Assembly (NCBI RefSeq): GCF_000955955.1
Contig: NZ_JYJG01000408.1
Location: 1 to 22,695, forward strand
Reading direction: 5' to 3'
Length of the DNA stretch: 22,695 nucleotides
Source: Lentzea aerocolonigenes
Lineage (GTDB): Bacteria; Actinomycetota; Actinomycetes; Mycobacteriales; Pseudonocardiaceae
The first letter of the stretch is position 1. The number at the start of each line of letters is the position of its first letter. This document shows positions 1-6,511 of this stretch, in pieces. Position numbers and translations under genes: made by a program. Under the pieces are notes generated by a model, which saw only the letters and a list, made by a program, of their open reading frames with translations, did no database searches and was not told the DNA's origin.

Positions 1-2
1 CC

Positions 3-2387
3 CCGGACCCGGCTGCGGCGAAGGCGTTGAGCGGCAAGGCCCGCGAGTGGGTCGGCCCGTTGGTGCAGGCGGCGCGCGACGCGGCGCACGCCTTCACCCA
101 GCAGCGCACAGAACTGCGCACCCGTCTGGACACGCTGGACGAAGAACTCGTCGGCCTGCGGTCGGGTAACGAGCGCGTGCCGGTGCCGGGCCAGTACACG
201 TCGGCCTCGCGCGACACGGCTGCCGGCGCACCCTTCTACCGCCTCGTGGACTTCGCGCCGTCGCTCAACGACGACGAGCGCGCCGGACTGGAAGCGGCGC
301 TGCAGGCGAGCGGGCTGCTCGACGCCTGGGTGACGTCCAACGGCGGCGACCTGAACGATGTCCTCGCCGTGCCACGGGAAGCGGTCGACGGCCGGTCGCT
401 GGCCGAGTTCCTGGTGCCTGCGGTCGAGGGTTCCCCGGTGCCGGAGTCGCTGGTCACGGACCTGCTGCGCGCGGTGTCGCTGGACGACATGACGACCGAC
501 GGCGACTGGCGCGCGGGTGTGCTGACCGGCCGGTGGACCAAGCCAGAGGCGGAGTTCATCGGTGCGGGCGCGCGAGAAGCCGCCCGCGGCCGCCGAATCG
601 CCGCCCTGGAAGAAGAACTCGCCGAACTGCGCACGCAGCTCGGCACCGCTGAGGACGAGCTGGCCCGCGCACACGAGCACGTGGCGACCTGGGAGGCGCA
701 CGTCGCGGCGTTCCCCGGCGACAGCGAGCTGATCGCGAAGCACAGCCGGGTGCAGGCCGCCGAGGAGTCCGCGGCCAGGTCGCAGCAACGGACGTTCGAG
801 CTGCGCGACGCGTTGGAGAACGCGAACGCACGGCTGGAAGCGGCTCGTGGCGAACTGACCCGCCAGGCAGGCGATGCGGGACTGCCGTCAGACACCGAAG
901 CCCTGCGCCAGGCCCAGGCGGCGGCCGCGGAAGCCCAGCGCACGGCCGACCTGCTCGGTGACGCGGTGAAGAGGCGTTGCCAGGGCACGATTTCCGACCT
1001 GACCGATGCCTCGCACCGCTACCACGAGGCGGTCGCGGACCGGCAGACCGCCGAGACCGACGCCGACGCCCGGTGCATCGACTACGCGGCTCAGGCAGGG
1101 ACGCTGGCCGAGCTGACCGACGCGGTCGGCGGTGAGGCCAAGGAGATCAGCGAGCAGCTCACGCAGTTGGAGAAGTCGCGCAAGAAGATGCGCGAGGACC
1201 TCAAGGGCGTTCGCGAGAGCATCACGACCGCGCGTGAGCAGGCGGCCAAGCTGGAAGCGTTGCTGGAGACCAACTCCACGCAGGTCGAGGAGGCCGCCGA
1301 AAGCCTGGATCGCGCGACGGCGAACTTCACCGCGACGGTTCGGGCCCCGGGACTGATCGCGGCCGCGTTCCCCGAGAACGACAGTTCCACCGATGATGCT
1401 TCCGTCAGGGCTCTGATCGCGGAGACGGGCGACCGTCGCGGCGGCACCGAAGCCACCGTCATCGCGAAGCTCCAGGCCCTGCAAACGTCGCTCGCCGGCA
1501 GCCACGACATCGCCGCCGAACAGCACGCGGGCCTGCTGACCGTGACGGTGACCGGCGAGGAGGGCGCGAAGCCCGTCGCCGTCGCCGCCCGCGCGGTGAC
1601 CACCAAACTCGCCGAGCAGCGCGGGTTCCTCGATGAGCAGTACCAGGGCATCTTCGCCGACTACCTGATCCGCGACCTGGCCGAGTGGCTGCGCGGTCAG
1701 ATCACCGTCGCCGAGGACCTGACCAAGCGCATGAACGAGGTGCTCGGCCAGGCCCGTTCCAGCCAGGGTGTGCACGTCAAGCTGGCGTGGAAGTCGTCCA
1801 GTGCGTTGGACGACTCGACGAGGCAAGCGCTTGCGCTGGTGCGGTTGCCGTTCGGCGAGCGCACACCCGAGCAGGACGCCACGCTGCGCCGCGTCTTCAC
1901 CGAACGGATCGAGAACGAGCGCGACACGCACTCCGGCGGCTACGCGGAGATCCTGTCGCGGGCGCTGGACTACCGGACGTGGCACCAGTTCACCGTGACC
2001 GTCGCGGACACCGGTCCGGACGGCAACCCGCGCGAACGGCGGCTGCGCCAGCTGTCGTCCGGTGAGACCCGGCTGATCTCGTACGTGACGCTGTTCGCGG
2101 CCGCGGCGAGCTTCTACGACGCGGTGAGCGACGAGTTCGACCCGTTGCGGCTGGTGTTGCTGGACGAGGCGTTCGAGCGGCTCGACGACCCGACCATCGC
2201 GCGCATGCTGGGGTTGCTGGTCGACCTCGACATGGACTGGGTGATCACCTGGCCGAGCGGCTGGGGCGTGTCGGACAAGATCCCGCGCATGCACATCTTC
2301 GACGTCCTGCGGCCCAAGAACGGCCGTGGCGTCGCGTGCACGCAGACGACGTGGGACGGCGCCGCGCTGGACCGGATCGACCCCTAG
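3..2387 (+). CDS. jetC: JetC-like SMC ATPase of a Wadjet system (TIGR02680-like), 5'-truncated by window edge
   Basis: The reading frame is open to the left edge, so about 794 C-terminal residues are present of a protein family that averages over 1,400 residues. Walker A and the N-terminal head lie outside the window. Visible parts are a segment with the family-like string PFYRLVDFAPSLNDDERAGL, a long Glu/Arg/Ala-rich coiled coil (roughly nt 560-1330), and a C-terminal ATPase half. That half holds the ABC signature LSSGE (nt 2052-2066) and Walker B LVLLDEAF with catalytic D-E at nt 2163-2168. The string YAEILSRALDYRTWHQFTV and the ending WGV...MHIFDVLRPKNGRGV...TTWDG also fit TIGR02680. In Wadjet, JetA, JetB and JetC form a condensin-like motor that extrudes plasmid DNA, which the nuclease JetD cuts. 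A JetD homologue lies 2.6 kb downstream rather than adjacent. The family assignment is from remembered motifs. It could instead be a more distant SbcC-like protein, but the JetD homologue nearby supports JetC. Confidence 0.85.
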   Translation, partial: PDPAAAKALSGKAREWVGPLVQAARDAAHAFTQQRTELRTRLDTLDEELVGLRSGNERVPVPGQYTSASRDTAAGAPFYRLVDFAPSLNDDERAGLEAALQASGLLDAWVTSNGGDLNDVLAVPREAVDGRSLAEFLVPAVEGSPVPESLVTDLLRAVSLDDMTTDGDWRAGVLTGRWTKPEAEFIGAGAREAARGRRIAALEEELAELRTQLGTAEDELARAHEHVATWEAHVAAFPGDSELIAKHSRVQAAEESAARSQQRTFELRDALENANARLEAARGELTRQAGDAGLPSDTEALRQAQAAAAEAQRTADLLGDAVKRRCQGTISDLTDASHRYHEAVADRQTAETDADARCIDYAAQAGTLAELTDAVGGEAKEISEQLTQLEKSRKKMREDLKGVRESITTAREQAAKLEALLETNSTQVEEAAESLDRATANFTATVRAPGLIAAAFPENDSSTDDASVRALIAETGDRRGGTEATVIAKLQALQTSLAGSHDIAAEQHAGLLTVTVTGEEGAKPVAVAARAVTTKLAEQRGFLDEQYQGIFADYLIRDLAEWLRGQITVAEDLTKRMNEVLGQARSSQGVHVKLAWKSSSALDDSTRQALALVRLPFGERTPEQDATLRRVFTERIENERDTHSGGYAEILSRALDYRTWHQFTVTVADTGPDGNPRERRLRQLSSGETRLISYVTLFAAAASFYDAVSDEFDPLRLVLLDEAFERLDDPTIARMLGLLVDLDMDWVITWPSGWGVSDKIPRMHIFDVLRPKNGRGVACTQTTWDGAALDRIDP

Positions 2388-2394
2388 AACGGCA

Positions 2395-2424
2395 CCGGTC
2401 CCGCGCCCGTGGGCGCGGGACCGG
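2395..2424. terminator. Perfect hairpin, bidirectional terminator
   Basis: A 14-bp perfect inverted repeat has arms at 2395-2408 and 2411-2424 with a minimal 2-nt apex (in practice about 12-13 bp with a 4-6 nt loop). It lies between the convergent stops of jetC (2387) and the serine hydrolase (2432). There is no U-tract, as is common for actinobacterial terminators. Confidence 0.75.
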
Positions 2425-2431
2425 CAGCGGA

Positions 2432-3325
2432 TCAGTCGAAGATGCGGTCCGCCAGGTGCACGGCGCGCGTGAGCCTGGTGATCCGATCGGCGGAGACGTC
2501 CCAGGTGGTGCCCACCGGCTCCAGCGTCAGCACGACCATGATCTTGCGGTCGTCGCGCCCGTAGGTGCCGGTGGTGTGCATCGCCGGACGCGTCAGGTCG
2601 ACATCGGCGGCCGAACGCTGCCCCTCGCCCACCGGACCGTCCTTGCCGACACCGGGGTAGGTCGGCGGCTTCGGCTTTTCGACACACGGCCTGGGCGGCG
2701 TGTCACCGAACCGCGACCACCCCTGCTTGAAGGCCAGCTCGCCGTGCACGACGCTCGGCAGGCCGAACGACTGGTCGAAGCCGTCGGTCGCGCACTTCGT
2801 CGCCTGGTGGAGGTTGCCCATGATGAAGTCTCGGAACTTCGGGTGTGCCTGGTCGAGCACATAACGGTAGATCTTGACGACGTCGGACGCGCTGAGTGCC
2901 GTGTAGCCCCAGAATCCGACGTTGACCGGCGGTGCGGTGTCCTCGAGCCCCAGCTTCACGACCATGCGTTCGACGATCTTCTCCCAGCCCTCCTGGACCC
3001 AGAGCTCCGAAGCCGCGTTGTCGTCGCTCGACCTCAGCATCGGCTCCAGCCGGACCAGGTCGGCCTGCGGGATCTCGGCGTCGGGGCCGCGCTTCTCCAG
3101 GTAGTCGAGCGCGATGAGGATCTTGACGACCGACGCCGAACGGTACTGCTCGTGTTCGTCCCAGGCGATCGTGGTGCGCCCGGTCTTGCGGTCGAACACC
3201 GCGAACGCTGCCTGGGCATCGGGGGCGATCTCGGCCCGAGGGTCCGCATGCGCGGGCATCGGTGCCAGGAAGAGTGCCGTGACCGCTGCGGTGACGCCTG
3301 CGGCGAGCAGCCGAATTTTCTTCAT
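2432..3325 (-). CDS. Secreted beta-lactamase-like serine hydrolase
   Basis: The 297-residue protein starts with a clear Sec signal peptide: MKK, then a hydrophobic stretch to residue ~22, with cleavage probably after AHA (residue 27). A penicillin-binding/class A beta-lactamase-like fold is suggested by S65-V-V-K68 (SxxK nucleophile motif), an SDN-like S99-S-D-D-N103 with one extra residue, and K200-Q-G202 in place of KTG/KSG. I see no class A omega-loop ExxxN motif, so beta-lactam hydrolysis is doubtful. A cell-wall or other ester/amide substrate is equally possible. It is transcribed toward jetC and shares the terminator hairpin with it. A weak AGGGA lies 2 nt before the ATG. It is one of three opposite-strand genes separating jetC from jetD. 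Confidence 0.8.
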   Translation of the reverse strand: MKKIRLLAAGVTAAVTALFLAPMPAHADPRAEIAPDAQAAFAVFDRKTGRTTIAWDEHEQYRSASVVKILIALDYLEKRGPDAEIPQADLVRLEPMLRSSDDNAASELWVQEGWEKIVERMVVKLGLEDTAPPVNVGFWGYTALSASDVVKIYRYVLDQAHPKFRDFIMGNLHQATKCATDGFDQSFGLPSVVHGELAFKQGWSRFGDTPPRPCVEKPKPPTYPGVGKDGPVGEGQRSAADVDLTRPAMHTTGTYGRDDRKIMVVLTLEPVGTTWDVSADRITRLTRAVHLADRIFD

Positions 3326-3390
3326 GATCCCTACACGCCGACCGGGCCGCCCAGGATGCCCCGGCGACGCAGATGACCAAAAATGACCGC

Positions 3391-4128
3391 TTAGAACGGT
3401 ACTTCAGTCTGAAGAGGAGCGTGTCCGCGGCCGGACAACGCGCGGCAGAACTCGACCGCGTCGAACTCCAGCTCCGGCCCGCCCGAACCCCACCGGCCAC
3501 CCGCAGGCCCGGTCAGCCGCAACGTGAACGGCTGGCCGTGCCGCGCCGCCCACTCCCGGACCACGTCGTCGACGATCACACCGTCGTGGTCCGCGGTCAG
3601 CTCCATCGGCACCCCGACAGCCCGCGAGATGTCGACCCGGTGCATCCACGGGTCACGAGTCATGATCACGTCGGTGAGGAAGCCGAGCGACCACATCTCC
3701 TCACGGCCGTTCATCACCTGCGCTCCGGCCTTCGTGCGGCGCATGAACCACGGCGTGCGGCGACGTCCCTTCACGGCACGCGGGGCCACCTCGGCGTACC
3801 TGGCGGCGATGGCCGTCGCGGACATGCCGGCGCGCTCGGACACCTGAAGGGAGGTCAGCGCGTCGATCATCACCCCGCCGGCCTTCTCCGCCGCCTTCGT
3901 CTGCCGCATGGCTTCCCGGATCGACGCGGACATCTCCGCCATGCCGAGCATGTGCGCGGCCATCGCACGCACATCCCACGCCGGGCAATCCGTGGACTTG
4001 GCCCAGTCCTGCGCCGAAAGCCCTTCGAACAGCGTCACGACCCGTTCGTACTCGGTCTTGGCGAGCTCCATCGCGGTGTCGCGGTCGAGCGCGGAGGAGC
4101 GGGGTCTGGTGTCCAGTGCGGCGGTCAT
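3391..4128 (-). CDS. Mycothiol-dependent maleylpyruvate isomerase-family (DinB-like) protein
   Basis: The start is set at the ATG at 4128 (245 residues). It is preceded by a strong GAGGAG ribosome binding site and overlaps the TetR stop by 4 bp (ATGA). A longer upstream extension in this frame is only a shadow of the TetR gene. The N-terminal half fits the TIGR03083/MDMPI_N four-helix DinB fold: C48-P-A-W-D-V-R...H59 near the first helix and D159-P-W-M-H163 later. His59, Asp159 and His163 are the likely metal ligands, matching the His/Glu/His triad of mycothiol-dependent isomerases with Asp for Glu. The C-terminal ~60 residues (HGQPFTLRLTGPAGGRWGSG) fit the SCP2-like MDMPI_C region. Members use mycothiol for isomerisation or detoxification, but the substrate here is unknown. 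Coupling to the TetR gene suggests a ligand-induced detoxification pair. Confidence 0.85.
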   Translation of the reverse strand: MTAALDTRPRSSALDRDTAMELAKTEYERVVTLFEGLSAQDWAKSTDCPAWDVRAMAAHMLGMAEMSASIREAMRQTKAAEKAGGVMIDALTSLQVSERAGMSATAIAARYAEVAPRAVKGRRRTPWFMRRTKAGAQVMNGREEMWSLGFLTDVIMTRDPWMHRVDISRAVGVPMELTADHDGVIVDDVVREWAARHGQPFTLRLTGPAGGRWGSGGPELEFDAVEFCRALSGRGHAPLQTEVPF

Positions 4129-4742
4129 GGCGTTCTCCTCAGTGGTGGTCCGGGCAGGCCGAGGTCGTCGGCGAACATGTCGATCACGCGCGGGATCTGC
4201 AGGCGCCAGCGGTCGCCGCCGGGGTCGTTGGCCAGCTGCATGTCGACCAGGCCGCCCGCGAACGCCAGGTAGAGGTCGATGTCGGCCTGGTCGGTGACGC
4301 CCAGCCCGTGCATGAAGGCGATGAACTGCCTCATGACCTCGACGGACGGGGCGTAGGCGGCCTGCGACGGCACGAAGCCGGGGATCGAGCGCTGGTTCAT
4401 GAGCTGGTAGCGGGCCAGGTCCGCGACCGAGAAGTCGAAGAAGTTCTCGAGCATCTTCAGCAACGCCTCGCGCGGCACGTCCGGCATGCGTTGGAAGTCC
4501 TCCTCGGCCTTCGCCAGGAAGACCGTCCAAGCCTGCTGGAACATCGCGTCGTAGATCGCGTTCTTGGAGTCGAAGTGCGAGTACAGCGACGGTGAGCGCA
4601 TCCCGATCATGCCCGCGACCTCGCGCAACGTGACAGCGGCCAGCCCGTCGCGGCGCGCGATCTCCCACGCGGCGTCGACTATCTCTCTTCGGGTGGCCTC
4701 TCGCCGTTCGGCTTGCCTATCGCGATTAGGTGCGGCGCTCAT
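4125..4742 (-). CDS. TetR/AcrR-family transcriptional regulator
   Basis: The 205-residue protein has a classical N-terminal TetR helix-turn-helix: RREIVDAAWEIARRDGLAAVTL, then REVAGMIGMRSPSLYSHFDSK (residues ~18-60), with the SLYSHF recognition-helix signature. A variable helical ligand-binding domain of about 140 residues follows. Its stop overlaps the start of the downstream isomerase-family gene by 4 bp (ATGA), so the two are translationally coupled and it probably controls its own operon. The start ATG at 4742 has no good Shine-Dalgarno. TTAGGT occurs twice around the start (4726-4731 and 4745-4750), but no convincing TetR palindrome could be fixed. The ligand is not predictable from the sequence. 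Confidence 0.9.
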   Translation of the reverse strand: MSAAPNRDRQAERREATRREIVDAAWEIARRDGLAAVTLREVAGMIGMRSPSLYSHFDSKNAIYDAMFQQAWTVFLAKAEEDFQRMPDVPREALLKMLENFFDFSVADLARYQLMNQRSIPGFVPSQAAYAPSVEVMRQFIAFMHGLGVTDQADIDLYLAFAGGLVDMQLANDPGGDRWRLQIPRVIDMFADDLGLPGPPLRRTP

Positions 4743-4966
4743 GGTTAGGTACGGTCCGCTCCGGTGAGCGATCCGTCAAGGCTTGCTCGATGAAGTCGCC
4801 GGCTGAAAGCCGGTGTGCCGCGACGGTGCGGACGCGATCCGACGGCAGCGGGCCGCGGTGGCGTCCAGATGTCGTCTCGCTCGTTCAGGCTCAGCTCGCC
4901 GCCGCGCCGGACCAGCCACACGACCTCGTAGCCGAAGTGCAGCGTTCGGCGCAGGCGAATCGGGAA
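4726..4966 (-). pseudogene. Possible frameshifted remnant of a small gene upstream of the TetR gene
   Basis: This lies in the ~240-bp gap between the TetR gene and jetD. On the minus strand one frame reads protein-like from about 4966 (RLRRTLHFGYEVVWLVRRGG, then ELSLNERDDIWTPPRPA), with about 90% G/C in third positions over ~30 codons. Near 4850 the protein-like reading shifts to another frame (LPSDRVRTVAAHRLSAGDFI, then EQALTDRSPERTVPNHERRT) and ends at TAA 4728-4726, just inside the TetR start, as a real upstream operon gene would. No start codon with a ribosome binding site is visible and no family was recognised. It could be chance open frames in GC-rich DNA. Confidence 0.3.
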
Positions 4967-4968
4967 AC

Positions 4969-4974
4969 TAGGGT
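4969..4974 (+). promoter_or_regulatory. Putative -10 box for leaderless jetD transcript
   Basis: TAGGGT ends 6 nt before the GTG start at 4981, placing the expected +1 on the G of GTG. No Shine-Dalgarno is clear and no -35 was recognised. The same geometry recurs at five other genes in this window. Confidence 0.45.
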
Positions 4975-4980
4975 GGCGTC

Positions 4981-5991
4981 GTGAACATGGACGAGCCTGA
5001 GCTGGCCGAGTTCTGGCGCCTCGCCCGCGAGACGCTGGAGGGCGGCGGCCGCTCGGCGTTCAGCTTCCGCGTCGAGGACGAACGCACCGCCCTGACTCTC
5101 GGCGAGTTGCTGCGCAAGCCGATCGCCCACCCGGCCCGTCGCCAGATCTCCTTGGCGCGCCTGGACGAACACCTCCGCGCCCACGGCAGCACGTTGCCCG
5201 AGGTGCTGGAGTCCGTGCACGGCAGGCCGGTCGGCATGTCGACGAACGAGGAAGCCTCGACCGCGGACGCCGTGCTGAAGTTCGCGTTGCGCGAGCACGG
5301 GTTGCTACAGGCCTCGTGGGCGGCCGAATGGATCGAGTACGTCCGCAGGTACGGCAAGATCCCGCAGCCCGCGTTGCCGATGATCGCGAACCAGGCCGCG
5401 GAGATTCTGGCGCAACTCAAGCCGGGGCGCTGGACGACCCGCTTCGCCTTGGCGGGCAACGACTTGGACGACGGCCGCCCGCTGACCCGGATCGTCCACA
5501 AAGCACTGCAGCTCATGGGCACCGACTGGGAACGCGCAGGCGTCCTCCCCGACGCCTACAGCAACCCGGTGCTGACCTCCCAGGGTTACCTGACGCTCAA
5601 CGACACCCTGGAAGCTCAGGAGATCACCGTCGTCCGCAGCCCACGCCTGCTCGAATCAGGCGTCAAAGGCCCGTTGATGGTCTTGCCGAACGGCCTCACG
5701 CCGCAGGCCGAGCACCACCTCGCTGGCAAGACCGTCCGTTGCCACAACGACTTCACGCCCGACGGCATCCGCACGACCAACGAGATCCTGGCCCACACAG
5801 GCGGATCCGCGTGGCGGATGTCCGCCGCCGACTACCGCGAAGCCGTGGGCACGCTGATCGCCCGCGGTGTCGAGCTGCCGACGTTGAACACCCGGCCGGA
5901 AGCCGCGAGCTGGGATCCCGACCTGGCCGAGACCATGGCCACCACGGGCCTGATGGTCACCGAGGAGCACGTCCTGCCGTCACTCCTCTGA
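4981..5991 (+). CDS. jetD: JetD-like Wadjet nuclease homologue (TIGR02679/DUF2399) with degenerate active site
   Basis: The 336-residue protein is somewhat shorter than most members, which are around 400. The N-terminal domain (residues ~5-85) resembles the JetD/DUF3323 arm: WRLARETLEGGG...TLGELL...QISLARLDEHLRAHGSTLPEV. The middle string DLDDGRPLTRIVHKALQLMG also matches the family. The C-terminal ~130 residues align to the DUF2399 Toprim domain, ending AWRMSAADYREAV...WDPDLAETMATTGLMVTEEH. The usual catalytic residues are altered. The Toprim Glu of the family ENP motif is R219 (R-S-P). The usual Y-H-G-D-F-D reads C-H-N-D-F-T, so D257 is kept while the second Asp is T259. Active JetD cleaves closed circular DNA held by JetABC; this copy is predicted not to cut. 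It is separated from jetC by three opposite-strand genes. GTG 4981 (leaderless) was chosen; ATG 4987 is possible. It ends 12 bp inside the convergent MarR gene. Confidence 0.8.
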   Translation: MNMDEPELAEFWRLARETLEGGGRSAFSFRVEDERTALTLGELLRKPIAHPARRQISLARLDEHLRAHGSTLPEVLESVHGRPVGMSTNEEASTADAVLKFALREHGLLQASWAAEWIEYVRRYGKIPQPALPMIANQAAEILAQLKPGRWTTRFALAGNDLDDGRPLTRIVHKALQLMGTDWERAGVLPDAYSNPVLTSQGYLTLNDTLEAQEITVVRSPRLLESGVKGPLMVLPNGLTPQAEHHLAGKTVRCHNDFTPDGIRTTNEILAHTGGSAWRMSAADYREAVGTLIARGVELPTLNTRPEAASWDPDLAETMATTGLMVTEEHVLPSLL

Positions 5992-6447
5992 CGGCGCGAA
6001 CCTCTTCACGTCCCACCGCCCGTGCCCCTCCATCAGCTTGCGCCCGATCCGGCGCAGGTCGGCGAGGTCGCGCTCGTTCAGCAACCCGGTGAACTCCTCG
6101 GCGACCGACGCCCGGTAGACGCGCGCAGTGACGCCCTGGCACGCCTCTTCACCGGCAGGAGTCAGCACGGCGTAGACCAGCCGCCGGTTGTCCGGCGGCT
6201 GCTCGCGCGTCACCCACCCGCGTTTGACCAGCCGCTCGACCAGCCGCGTGACGCCGGACGGGCTCACGTCCAGCAGCTCCACGAGCTCCGACATCTGCAA
6301 CCGTCCGCCACTGCGGAACAACTGGTAGAGCGCCACGTGCTCCAGCAACGAGCACCCGGCCTCCGCCTCCATCCGCCGCCCCATCGCGGCCTTCACGGCA
6401 TCGACGCCCTGCTGCACGTACAGCCACGAGAAGATCGGCTCGGTCAC
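5980..6447 (-). CDS. MarR-family transcriptional regulator
   Basis: The 155-residue protein has a winged helix-turn-helix at residues ~45-115: LQMSELVELLDVSPSGVTRL, then VERLVKRGWVTREQPPDNRR. The DNRR wing motif is typical of MarR, and dimerisation helices lie at both ends. It is divergent from the FAD monooxygenase, and the shared ~55-bp region holds a long palindrome, so it most likely represses that gene in response to a small aromatic ligand. This follows the usual MarR/oxidoreductase pattern and is inferred. The GTG start at 6447 directly follows GGGGAG with no spacing. A TAGGAT box 6 nt upstream suggests a leaderless transcript. Its 3' end overlaps jetD by 12 bp. Confidence 0.9.
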   Translation of the reverse strand: MTEPIFSWLYVQQGVDAVKAAMGRRMEAEAGCSLLEHVALYQLFRSGGRLQMSELVELLDVSPSGVTRLVERLVKRGWVTREQPPDNRRLVYAVLTPAGEEACQGVTARVYRASVAEEFTGLLNERDLADLRRIGRKLMEGHGRWDVKRFAPSEE

Positions 6448-6453
6448 CTCCCC

Positions 6454-6459
6454 ATCCTA
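6454..6459 (-). promoter_or_regulatory. Putative -10 box of the MarR gene
   Basis: TAGGAT on the minus strand ends 6 nt before the GTG at 6447. It directly abuts AAATCAGATTT, an 11-bp palindrome (6459-6469) that could be a second, autoregulatory half-site. Confidence 0.45.
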
Positions 6460-6467
6460 AATCAGAT

Positions 6468-6496
6468 TTGACGCCGAGACGTTTTCACGCTCAAAT
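6468..6496 (+). promoter_or_regulatory. Putative promoter of the FAD monooxygenase operon
   Basis: TTGACG (-35, 6468-6473), a 17-bp spacer and TCAAAT (-10, 6491-6496) precede the ATG at 6504 by 7 nt, so the transcript would be leaderless. The -10 box lies inside the 6481-6511 palindrome. Confidence 0.5.
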
Positions 6497-6511
6497 GTTG
6501 AGCATGAAAAC
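6481..6511. promoter_or_regulatory. 31-bp near-perfect palindrome, probable MarR operator
   Basis: Arms 6481-6494 and 6498-6511 are 14 bp each with one mismatch (C versus T at 6488/6504) around a 3-bp centre. The arm reads GTTTTCACGCTCAA. It spans the -10 box and start codon of the monooxygenase gene, so a bound dimer would block transcription. Confidence 0.7.

Noticed and set aside
888..2687. Long minus-strand open frame (599 codons) opposite jetC
   Set aside because: It is a shadow of the jetC frame in GC-rich DNA. The translation is Arg/Gly/His-rich low complexity and runs through the terminator hairpin into the next gene.
4129..4668. N-terminal extension of the MDMPI-family gene to 4668
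   Set aside because: It lies over the TetR gene in another frame. ATG 4128 has a strong ribosome binding site and the ATGA overlap.
4719..4726. ATCGCGAT palindrome as a TetR operator
   Set aside because: It is only 8 bp and lies inside the TetR coding region. Palindromes of this length are common in GC-rich DNA.
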